Assembly (NCBI GenBank): GCA_026710565.1
Contig: JAPOQV010000326.1
Coordinates: forward strand, 1-22,715
Source: Spirochaetaceae bacterium
GTDB lineage: Bacteria; Spirochaetota; Spirochaetia; SZUA-6; Bin103
Direction of reading: 5' to 3'
DNA length: 22,715 bases
The position numbers were made by a program, and so were the translations under genes. Of this stretch, positions 8,244 to 15,760 are shown piece after piece. The first letter of the stretch is position 1; each line of letters opens with the position of its first letter. The notes under the pieces are model-generated. The model was not told the DNA's origin, ran no database searches, and saw only the letters and a program-made list of their open reading frames with translations.

Positions 8244-9124
8244 CCCTTCAAGGACCCGATCATCACCCCCTTCACGAAGTATTTCTGCAGAAACGGGTAC
8301 AGCAGGACGATGGGACCGATCGTGAGGATCATCGTTCCGGCCACGACGTTGGCGGTGTTGATCTCCGTCTCGGTCTGCGCCACGTAGTCGTTGAGCATCT
8401 GCTCGTCCTGGCGATGGTGCTCGATGAGTCGCTGCAGCAGGTACTGCAGCACCAGAAACCGGTTCCCGGTCAGGTAGATGCGGGCGTAGAACCACTCGTT
8501 CCAGTGAGCCACGGCAACCCACAGGGCCACCGTGGCCAGCAGCGGCATCGACAGCGGCACCATGATGCGGAACAGGATGTACGGGTAGCCGGCGCCGTCC
8601 ACGAGCGCCGCCTCTTCCAGCTCTTCGAGATGCGCGGCCATCAGGTAGTTGCGCATGATGATCATGTAGAAGACGTTGAACATCTGCGGGAGCACGAGGA
8701 CCCACAGGTTGTTGAGGAGCCCCAGCCCCCGGATCAACAGATACGTGGGGATCAGCCCGCCGCTGAAGAACATCGAGAACACGAAGTAGGCCGTGATCGC
8801 GGTGCGCCCAGGGAGACGGCGCTTCGACAGCGGATACGCCGCGAACAGACACGTGATGGTGGTGAGATAGACGGCGACCACCGTCCGGAACAGGGTGTTC
8901 CGGTAGGCGATCAGGATGAGTCCCCGGTCGAAGATGTATCGGTAGGTGTCGGTCGACCAGTGGGTGATCCACAGGCGGAATCCCACGCCCGATATCTCGC
9001 GCGGACCGGAGAACGAGAGGAGAAAGGCGTCCCAGAACGGATAGATGATCGTCGCTGAGAAGCACAGCATGAAGATGACGTTTGCCACGTCGAACGCCGC
9101 CTCGCCAACGCTTCGCCGTGCCAT
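8240..9124 (-). CDS. Sugar ABC permease, LplC/YtcP type
   Basis: The protein has 294 residues from the ATG at 9124, eight bases after the upstream permease gene's stop. The open frame extends further upstream but only through the other permease gene, so this start is preferred. About six hydrophobic segments are visible (for example near residues 14-34, 80-98, 109-130, 140-158, 190-206 and 260-280). The conserved EAA loop EEAALVDGAGYPYILFRIMV lies near residues 170-189 and contacts the ATPase in this family. The ending (QKYFVKGVMIGSLKG) is typical of LplC/YtcP-type permeases. It should pair with the next-door permease to form the membrane channel. No ATPase gene is present in the window; such systems commonly use a shared MsmK/MsiK-like ATPase. 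Confidence 0.92.
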   Translation of the reverse strand: MARRSVGEAAFDVANVIFMLCFSATIIYPFWDAFLLSFSGPREISGVGFRLWITHWSTDTYRYIFDRGLILIAYRNTLFRTVVAVYLTTITCLFAAYPLSKRRLPGRTAITAYFVFSMFFSGGLIPTYLLIRGLGLLNNLWVLVLPQMFNVFYMIIMRNYLMAAHLEELEEAALVDGAGYPYILFRIMVPLSMPLLATVALWVAVAHWNEWFYARIYLTGNRFLVLQYLLQRLIEHHRQDEQMLNDYVAQTETEINTANVVAGTMILTIGPIVLLYPFLQKYFVKGVMIGSLKG

Positions 9125-9132
9125 GCGCGCGC

Positions 9133-10098
9133 CTACCAGAGGCCATACTCGGTGTAGCGCCGGGCCAGGTAGTTGGCCGAGATCACCAGCACCAGGCCCA
9201 CGACATTCCTGAAGAGTCCGACGGCGGCGGCGTAGTCGTACTTCAGCTCGACCAGGCCGACCCGGTACAGGTAGGTGTCGATGACGTCCGCGACGTCGTA
9301 CACCAGCGGATTGTAGAGGTTGAAGACCTGGTCGAAGCCGGCGTCGAGGATCTGTCCCATGCGCAGGATCAGGATGATGGTCATCAGCGGGTACAGGGCC
9401 GGCAGGCTGATGCGCAGGGCCTTCTGCAGGCGGCTGGCGCCATCCACCTCGGCCGCCTCGTACAGGCTCTGGTCGACCCCGGCCAACACGGCCAGATAGA
9501 TGATCGCCGACCACCCCACGCCCTGCCAGACCGAGCTGGCCACCAGGATGGCCAGGAAGCCCACCTTGTCCGTCAGCAGGCTGAGCGGCTCGCCGGTCAT
9601 GTTGGCGATCAACACGCCGATCACGCCCAGCGAGGGCGACAGCAACTGCTTGATGAGGCCGCCCAGCACCACCCAGGAAATGAAGTGCGGCAGGTAGGAG
9701 ATCGACTGCATCGTCCGTTTGAAGGGCAGGCTCATGAGCTGGTCGATCAGGAGCGCGAAGACGATGCTGGCGGTGAAGCCGAAGGCGAGCTTCAGGAAGC
9801 TGATGATGAAGGTGTTGCGCATCACCCGGTGGAATCCCGGACTCGTGAACAGGAACTGGAAGTGCGCGAAGTCGTTCCACGGGCTGCCGAACACCCCGTG
9901 CTTCATGTTGTAGTCCTTGAAGGCCACCAGCAGCCCGTACATGGGGGCATAGTGGAAGATGGCCCAGTGCACGACCGGAACCGCGAGCAGCAGATAGAGG
10001 AAGCGCATGCGAACCATGCGGTCGCGGGTCGCCTTGCTGATACCCGGAAGGAACCTGCGCGTGCCGGCGTCGGGACGGGCGCGGTCGAGCACCGCCAT
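9133..10098 (-). CDS. Sugar ABC permease, LplB type
   Basis: The protein has 321 residues and starts at the ATG at 10098, with GAGGTG as Shine-Dalgarno five bases upstream. A cytoplasmic N-terminus is followed by about six membrane segments (first near residues 33-58). The family motif YAPMYGLLVAFKDYN is at about 50-64. The EAA loop YEAAEVDGASRLQKALRISL is at 213-232, and the C-terminus RRYTEYGLW is a common LplB ending. With the partner permease and the binding protein it forms a CUT1-type sugar importer in the inner membrane. The best-known characterised relatives are LplB and the AlgM1/AlgM2 alginate permeases. The start overlaps by one base the end of a possible 17-codon reading frame (TGATG). 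Confidence 0.92.
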   Translation of the reverse strand: MAVLDRARPDAGTRRFLPGISKATRDRMVRMRFLYLLLAVPVVHWAIFHYAPMYGLLVAFKDYNMKHGVFGSPWNDFAHFQFLFTSPGFHRVMRNTFIISFLKLAFGFTASIVFALLIDQLMSLPFKRTMQSISYLPHFISWVVLGGLIKQLLSPSLGVIGVLIANMTGEPLSLLTDKVGFLAILVASSVWQGVGWSAIIYLAVLAGVDQSLYEAAEVDGASRLQKALRISLPALYPLMTIILILRMGQILDAGFDQVFNLYNPLVYDVADVIDTYLYRVGLVELKYDYAAAVGLFRNVVGLVLVISANYLARRYTEYGLW

Positions 10099-10151
10099 CA
10101 GCGCACCTCGCGCGGCACTCCGGTCAACCGCGCCGCCGGTCGTGCTCTCAC
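10098..10151 (-). CDS. Possible 17-codon leader ORF ahead of permease
   Basis: A GTG at 10149-10151 follows a perfect AAGGAGG (10156-10162) with four bases between. It opens a frame of 17 codons (MRARPAARLTGVPREVR) whose TGA overlaps the permease ATG as TGATG. The Shine-Dalgarno is stronger than the permease's own. It might couple translation into the permease or act as a leader peptide. No homologue is recognised and such short frames arise by chance, so support is limited. The surrounding 10099-10300 shows no other gene. Confidence 0.3.
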   Translation of the reverse strand: MRARPAARLTGVPREVR

Positions 10152-10300
10152 TGCGCCTCCTTCCCGACCGCCCTGAGGTCTGGGAACGTCCGCCTGCAGC
10201 CCCGCCGAGGCGTCCCGGCCGGCAGGTCCCGCCGGCGACGCGCTCGGAACGCTACATCGTAGCCGGTGCCGTAAGGCGGATCAACGGCGAGAACGAGTCA

Positions 10301-11971
10301 TCACGGAAGTCCGCCACGAAGCCGGAAGGAATACAACCTGGCCTCCCGCAGGTAGAAACGCAGGCGCACCGCCTGCCCCGCGAGCTCCTGCAGGTCGGAC
10401 CTGCGGCTCCACGAGATCGGCAGTTCGAACCCATTCCCGGTTACCCCATGACACTCGCTGCAGGTGTAGCCGGGAATTCTCTCCCCGCCGGCCGTGACCA
10501 CCTCCGCCTTCAGCAGTCCGCGGCGGGCGTCCGCGTTGACCTGCAGCCGCCCGCCCTCGGCGACGAAGGGCTTGGTCATCAGCACGCCCAGTTCATCCCC
10601 GGCCGTGCGGGCGACCAGGCGGCCCCGCGGCAGGCGCGCCACGCCGACGGCGTGCTTCGAGCTGGGGGAGGCGGGCGAGACGTTGTGGCAGCCCACGTGA
10701 CCGGTGTAGTAGATGCGCAGCTCGTCCTCGAAGGGAATGAGCGGCACGTGGGCGCCGGAGATCATGCCGCCGTCGAAGTCGCCGACGTAGCCCCGCTCCA
10801 GGAAGACCGGACGGTTCGCCAGCCGCTCCCAGCGGATCCCGTCGCGGCTGAACGCAAGGTGCAGGTCGAAGGTCTCCGGCTCGTCGGGCGTCCCCGGCAG
10901 GCGGCGAGTGCCCCATGAGTGGAAGACCTGCAACAGCCCGATGTAGATCCCCTCGTAGAGCGTCACGTCCATGTTGTAGAGCCGCGGCGGGTCCAGCTCG
11001 TCCGGGCGGATCACCACCTCGGGAAGCGACCAGTGCACGAAGTCGTCGCTGACGCTGCGCGCGATCCTGCGGTTGCAGCCGATGTAGCGGCTACGGCCCT
11101 GCGAGATGCGCAGCGAGCGCATGGGCGTGTAGGGAAACACCTTGAGGTGCCGGTGGACGTAGTCCTCGGTCTCCGGGCGCATGACGTAGTCGGACTCGTC
11201 CGGAAACCGGGGGCTCGCGGTCCGGTCCTTGCACTCGAACTTGTCGTCGGTGTGGAAGTCGTCGATGGCGACGTTGCGGTCGGGGAAGCCGAGCTCGTCG
11301 GGGTCGTACCTGATGTCCAGGGGCAGGACCGTCGGCCGGCAGAACAGCACGTACTTGCCCAGCCGCTCGTCGTACAGGAAGGAGTTGCCGCCATCCCGCG
11401 AGTTCGGCACCACCGGGCCGCCGGGATGGTCCGTCCAGCGGATGCCGTCCGGAGAGAACGCGGCGAAGACGCGGCCGCCCCTGTTGCTGCGCTTGGTCAG
11501 CATCTTGTACCGGCGTGACGGATCCGTTTCGTGGCCGTCCTTCAGAACGAACCCGCATCCCTCGGACTGGAACAGGTTGTTCGCCGTCGACCCCCGGTAC
11601 TCGATGATGCCCAGGTCCGGACACTCCCACTGCAGCCCGTCCTGCGACACCGCGTAGGCTCCGCGGTACATGTAGCTGTGCACGCTGTCCTGGTGGTACC
11701 CGGCCGGAAAGGTGTCCGTGTTGGTGTCGACCAGGGTGTACCAGAGCTTGAAGAGGCGCTCCTCCTCGTCGTACATGACCGACTGACCGACCACGCTGCA
11801 ATCCCCGACCACGGGATGAGAGTCGATGATCGGATTGCCCAGGTACTTCATCGGCAGCTCGGGAGAGCGCCTGATGTTCCACGCGTCGTCCACCACGTAG
11901 TCGTCCAGCAACAACTGGGTGGAGCATCCGAGGGTCAGCGGTGGCGAGGTCTGCGTCTCGACCTGGATCAT
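10301..11971 (-). CDS. GH32/GH43-like beta-propeller protein, second copy
   Basis: The protein has 556 residues, starting at the ATG at 11971 with a purine-rich GGGGGGAGG about seven bases upstream. It shares its layout with the protein at 4231-5736: an N-terminal STQLLLDDYVVDD, blade motifs (VMYDEEERLFKLWYTLV, AVSQDGLQWECPD, FSPDGIRWTDHPGG, FSRDGIRWERL, LRIYYTGHVGCH) and the same C-terminal sandwich ending RLRFYLREARLYSFRL. The two proteins differ in the middle, where this one carries a longer insert (about residues 215-290, RYDPDELGFPDRNVAIDDF and beyond). There is no signal peptide, so it is predicted cytoplasmic. It lies about 200 bases upstream of the permease genes on the same strand, so it is probably functionally linked to uptake. 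Hydrolase or phosphorylase activity is inferred from fold only. Confidence 0.8.
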   Translation of the reverse strand: MIQVETQTSPPLTLGCSTQLLLDDYVVDDAWNIRRSPELPMKYLGNPIIDSHPVVGDCSVVGQSVMYDEEERLFKLWYTLVDTNTDTFPAGYHQDSVHSYMYRGAYAVSQDGLQWECPDLGIIEYRGSTANNLFQSEGCGFVLKDGHETDPSRRYKMLTKRSNRGGRVFAAFSPDGIRWTDHPGGPVVPNSRDGGNSFLYDERLGKYVLFCRPTVLPLDIRYDPDELGFPDRNVAIDDFHTDDKFECKDRTASPRFPDESDYVMRPETEDYVHRHLKVFPYTPMRSLRISQGRSRYIGCNRRIARSVSDDFVHWSLPEVVIRPDELDPPRLYNMDVTLYEGIYIGLLQVFHSWGTRRLPGTPDEPETFDLHLAFSRDGIRWERLANRPVFLERGYVGDFDGGMISGAHVPLIPFEDELRIYYTGHVGCHNVSPASPSSKHAVGVARLPRGRLVARTAGDELGVLMTKPFVAEGGRLQVNADARRGLLKAEVVTAGGERIPGYTCSECHGVTGNGFELPISWSRRSDLQELAGQAVRLRFYLREARLYSFRLRGGLP

Positions 11972-12060
11972 CGTGCGCCTCCCCCCGCGGACCTGGCCAC
12001 GGGAACTCGCCGGCTATGGAGGCGTGCAGTCTATCCGGAACCTCGGGTATGGCCAATATC

Positions 12061-12081
12061 GCGGATCCATCGACAATCCGC
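12061..12081. repeat. Inverted repeat upstream of the propeller gene
   Basis: GCGGAT at 12061-12066 and ATCCGC at 12076-12081 are separated by nine bases, in the 163-base gap between the beta-helix gene and the propeller gene. It could be an operator for the downstream transporter cluster or a weak hairpin after the beta-helix gene; no T-run follows on the minus strand. No clear -35/-10 pair was recognised nearby. Confidence 0.3.
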
Positions 12082-12134
12082 ATGAACGGAGCAATCGGGG
12101 GGATAGCGCCCCAGTACCGTCGCCTTCGGTTCCG

Positions 12135-14633
12135 CTATTGGCCCATCCCCACCTTCGGCGAGGCACGGCGGGCGCCCTCCAGCTCGAACCGTGAGAACAC
12201 CGCGCGTCCCCGCTCACCCTTCGCGGAGTAGGCGCTCGCGAACACGCCGACATCCTGAGCGTCCGCGGCCGAGCTCACCTGAAACACCCTTCCCGCGCGC
12301 CATCGCGTTCCGTCAATGCTGGTCCAGGCTGCGTAACGATTCCCGGTACGCGTGATGCGAAACCAGATGGGGTACCGGACCGGAAACCCGTCCTTGGCGT
12401 CCAGCACGCCGTCGCCGTCCAGGTCGGCCCCCCAGTAGGGAAGACCACCGTACTTCGGGCAGACGCAGAGCATCACGTAGCCCGGGCTGACGGGCGTCCG
12501 CGCGATGCGGTTCCTGACGATCAATCCGGCGGCTGCATAGGGCCCGCTCGGATCCTGGCACTCCAGGAGTACGGACGCGACGAAGTCGCCGCGCACCCGC
12601 GTGTAGGCGCTGGCGAACTCCGCGCCGGCGTCCCAGGCGGTGGTCGGTCCACCACCCGCCGTCACCTCGATGCGTGGGCCGTAACGAGCGAAGTGAGCCG
12701 GCGTGTTGCTGAAGATCAGCCACGGCCACTCCCGACCGCCTATCCTGGCGTGTCCTGCCTCCTCGCCGGACACGATGGAGAGTGCGACCTCACGCTCCTC
12801 ACCCGCGTCCAGCCTGACGGTGCTGGAGCAGCGCCGGACCCCGTCGATCTCGAGCGGCACCTCGACCGACCCGACCTCCCCGCCGACGTTGCGGACCACG
12901 ATGCTGAAGATCCGCCGCACGCCGCTCCCCGCAACCACCCGCACCGGCTCCAGGTACCGAAAATGCGCAGGAGTAGCGGCGACACGGGTGGTGGCCACGC
13001 AGTCGCCCACGCGGACCTCGCGGAGGCCGCCCTTATAGAGGCGCTCGGTGCGGAGTCGCTCGGTCCGCGATTCGCCCTCACCCAGCCACATCCACCGGCC
13101 GCCGGCGGGCAGGCCATCCACGGCTGCCACGGTATTCACGAATCCGGCGGGGCCTTCATTCGAGAGGGTTACCGACAGCGGCAGCTCCCGGCCGGGGTCA
13201 GTCGTCGGCGGCACCCGCAGGTCGGAATACCGGCATGGCCCGCCGGCCGGCACGATTGCGCTCGCCGGAACCTCGTCAGCCAGCGCTACCGCTTCCGCAC
13301 CTGCCCTGCCGGCAAGTCCGGCCACGTCCACGCCGGCGCAGGACTCCCCCTCCACGCCCACCAGCGGCTTGGCAATCCCCGCAGCGCTGCAGTCTGCCAA
13401 GCTCACGTCCCGCGAGTTCCGGATCAGGACCGGGGGACCCGCACCGGCGCCATCCACGTGCAGTCCATCGACGATCAGCCTCCGGGAGTCCTGGAACAGC
13501 AGGCCCGTCTGTCCCCGTGCCTCCTGGTTGATGCGCACGTTCCGCAGACTCAGGCCATCCACGAACCGGCCGTGCAGCCATGGCGTTCGGTCCGGAGGAT
13601 CCGCCAGCGTGACGTCGCGCAGCGTGATGTTCCGGATCGGCGCGTCCGCCAGGCCGTGCACCCGCGAAGGCGCGCGCATCCTCGCGACATGGATGCGCTG
13701 GAATCTCAGGCCGTCGATGACGCACCGGCTGACGTCCATCGACGTGAGGTCCAGCAGACCAGCTACCCCCGTCCCCCGGATGTCGTGCACGTGAACGCGC
13801 TCGATGGCTCGTCGCAGCGTCTCGGGAAACGTAGGACGCATCAGTTGCACGCAGAACAGCGCGCCGGTGTTCTCCAGCAGGCAGTCTGCTATCTCGATGT
13901 TCCGGAAGACGCCGTGCGTTCCGGTGCCGATCTTGAATGCCGGGTGGGTCGTGTTGCGGATGCACACGCGGCGGATCGAGATGTCGCGTGACACGAATCC
14001 GCATGCGGGGCGCGTCGCGAATTCGTATCGGTGGCTGTCGTTCTTCAGACAGACCGGGTCGTCCCCGCTGCCGTCTATCGTCACGTCCTCTATGAGCACG
14101 TCCTGGCAGCAACACGGATTCAGCCCATCGGCGAAGCTGTCCAGGATCTGCACGCGTGCAACCGTGACGTGCCGGCAACCCCAGAAGGTGACCGCCCATC
14201 CCGGCGAGTCGACGACCCTGATCCCCTCGACGCGAAGGTTCCGGCAGTTCTCGAACATCAGGGGTAGCGGCCCGCGCTGCCCGCCGTCCAACGCCAGGTT
14301 GCCGTCGATCGTGCCGCTGCCCAGGATGTGGACGTCGGCGGCGCCAATCGCGTGGATGAACGCGAACCGCGAGCCGGTGTGATGGACGTAGCTGTCCGGC
14401 GCCGGTGCAGCGAAGTCCCGCATGTCGCGGCTGGCGACCAGAGAGGCGCCTGCTTCCAGGTGCAGGGAGACGCCGCTGCGGAGCATCAGGCTGCCCGACC
14501 GGTACTCGCCGGCCGGAATGCGCACCTGGCCGTTGCAGCGGCCGGCAGCGTCGATCGCCGCATGGATCGCCGCGGTGTCGAGTGCCTGCCGGTTCCCGGC
14601 GGCGCCGAAGTCGCGTACGTTGCAGATGGTCAT
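12135..14633 (-). CDS. GH28-like right-handed beta-helix protein with Ig and DUF1349-like domains
   Basis: The protein has 832 residues. Residues 1-430 are a pectate-lyase-superfamily/GH28-like parallel beta-helix: VRDFGAAGNRQALDTAAIHA at the N-terminus, then AGEYRSGSLMLRSGVSLHLE and GSGTIDGN. Compared with polygalacturonases, the Asp of the first motif is kept (FADG, 167-170), GDD is kept (190-192), and the GHG site is THG (239-241). The N of the NTD motif is lost and no RIK is found. Residues about 450-650 look like Ig/CARDB-like sandwiches. Residues about 660-820 (YAAAGLIVRNRIA, FRITRTGNRYAAWTSIDG) resemble a DUF1349/laminin-G-like domain. Three adjacent cysteines occur at 175-177. There is no signal peptide, and the Shine-Dalgarno is weak. 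It is probably a glycan hydrolase or lyase not specific for polygalacturonate. Confidence 0.8.
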   Translation of the reverse strand: MTICNVRDFGAAGNRQALDTAAIHAAIDAAGRCNGQVRIPAGEYRSGSLMLRSGVSLHLEAGASLVASRDMRDFAAPAPDSYVHHTGSRFAFIHAIGAADVHILGSGTIDGNLALDGGQRGPLPLMFENCRNLRVEGIRVVDSPGWAVTFWGCRHVTVARVQILDSFADGLNPCCCQDVLIEDVTIDGSGDDPVCLKNDSHRYEFATRPACGFVSRDISIRRVCIRNTTHPAFKIGTGTHGVFRNIEIADCLLENTGALFCVQLMRPTFPETLRRAIERVHVHDIRGTGVAGLLDLTSMDVSRCVIDGLRFQRIHVARMRAPSRVHGLADAPIRNITLRDVTLADPPDRTPWLHGRFVDGLSLRNVRINQEARGQTGLLFQDSRRLIVDGLHVDGAGAGPPVLIRNSRDVSLADCSAAGIAKPLVGVEGESCAGVDVAGLAGRAGAEAVALADEVPASAIVPAGGPCRYSDLRVPPTTDPGRELPLSVTLSNEGPAGFVNTVAAVDGLPAGGRWMWLGEGESRTERLRTERLYKGGLREVRVGDCVATTRVAATPAHFRYLEPVRVVAGSGVRRIFSIVVRNVGGEVGSVEVPLEIDGVRRCSSTVRLDAGEEREVALSIVSGEEAGHARIGGREWPWLIFSNTPAHFARYGPRIEVTAGGGPTTAWDAGAEFASAYTRVRGDFVASVLLECQDPSGPYAAAGLIVRNRIARTPVSPGYVMLCVCPKYGGLPYWGADLDGDGVLDAKDGFPVRYPIWFRITRTGNRYAAWTSIDGTRWRAGRVFQVSSAADAQDVGVFASAYSAKGERGRAVFSRFELEGARRASPKVGMGQ

Positions 14634-14698
14634 GAGCGGAAGCCCAACCTGCCCGTCGATCGAAGCGTGATGCTACGTTAGGCCGTCGAGAGGGATCA

Positions 14699-15733
14699 TT
14701 GCCAACGGGAAACGATGCGGCGTCGCCCGTCACCACGACCGTCATCGGCAGCCTGCCGAGGCCGGCCTGGCTGGTCCGGGACGACAACATCCGTCTCTGG
14801 CGACTTGCGGGCGAGGCTCTGCGCCAGGGGAAGGATGACGCGGCGCGACTGGCGATCCGCGACCAGGAAACCGCCGGCATCGACGTGATCACCGACGGCG
14901 AGCAGCGACGGATGCACTACATCAGCCGGTTCATCTCATCGCTGTCCGGGATCGACGCGAAGCGATCGAACTATGCCGACGTGGAGGAGGGAACGGTGAG
15001 CAGAGCCTCTCCCGTCGTGACCGGTGACGTGAGCCGCAAGCACGCATACGCGCTGGAAGACCTGCGGTTCCTGAAGGCGCACACCGACCGGCGCGTGAAG
15101 ATGACCATGCCCGGACCGATGACGGCGATGTACTGGCTCACCAACGAGCACTACGCCCGCGAGGCGGACCTGGGCATGGCCATGGCGAGGGCTCTGCACG
15201 AGGAGATGCTGGACCTGCAGGCGGCAGGATGCGACGTCATCCAGCTCGACGAACCGCAAGCGATCCAGCGCCCCACCGCCTTTCGGGAATGGGGGCGTGC
15301 GGCCCTCGACCTCGCTTTCGAAGGGATCGAGACGACCACGTGCGTCCACTTCTGTCTGGGCTTTCCGCCGGTCGGCGAGACTCCGACGGTGCGGGATCCG
15401 GCGACCGTCTCAGCCCTCGCCCGCATGCTGCCCGACATCGGTTCGTGCCGGGCTCGGCAGCTCGCCTTCGAATGCGAAAGCAGCCGCATCGAACCTGAGT
15501 TCTTCCTGGGACTTCCGGACGACAAGCAGGTCGTCGTCGGTCTCGTGGACGTCGGTTGTACCGCGGTCGAAGATCCCCGGCGTATCGCGGGAAGGATCAA
15601 ACGCGCTGTCGGCGTCCTGGGTCGGGACCGGGTGTGGGCCGCGCCCGATTGCGGACTGGTCTGGCTTCCGATCGACACCGCCAGAGAGAAGCTCCGTGCC
15701 CTGGTGGAGGGCACCCGGCTGGCATCCGGATGA
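14699..15733 (+). CDS. MetE C-terminal-domain-like zinc methyltransferase
   Basis: The protein has 344 residues from a TTG at 14699 behind GAGAGGG (14688-14694). It matches the catalytic half of cobalamin-independent methionine synthase: VIGSLPRP near the N-terminus, DVITDGEQRR (62-71), MTMPGPMTAMYW (135-146) and DVIQLDEPQ (179-187). Candidate zinc ligands are H217 and C219 (CVHFCLGF), E258 (AFECESS) and C318 (APDCGL). The N-terminal half of full-length MetE (about 750 residues) is absent, as in archaeal-type MetE and related methyltransferases. It would transfer a methyl group to a thiol in the cytoplasm; the donor and acceptor here are not known. It is divergent from the beta-helix gene with only 65 bases between them, so the two may share control. 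A MetE family name is safe; methionine synthesis is not proven. Confidence 0.85.
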   Translation: MPTGNDAASPVTTTVIGSLPRPAWLVRDDNIRLWRLAGEALRQGKDDAARLAIRDQETAGIDVITDGEQRRMHYISRFISSLSGIDAKRSNYADVEEGTVSRASPVVTGDVSRKHAYALEDLRFLKAHTDRRVKMTMPGPMTAMYWLTNEHYAREADLGMAMARALHEEMLDLQAAGCDVIQLDEPQAIQRPTAFREWGRAALDLAFEGIETTTCVHFCLGFPPVGETPTVRDPATVSALARMLPDIGSCRARQLAFECESSRIEPEFFLGLPDDKQVVVGLVDVGCTAVEDPRRIAGRIKRAVGVLGRDRVWAAPDCGLVWLPIDTAREKLRALVEGTRLASG

Positions 15734-15760
15734 CCCGCTTCCGCCCGCCGCCGCCCGTGG

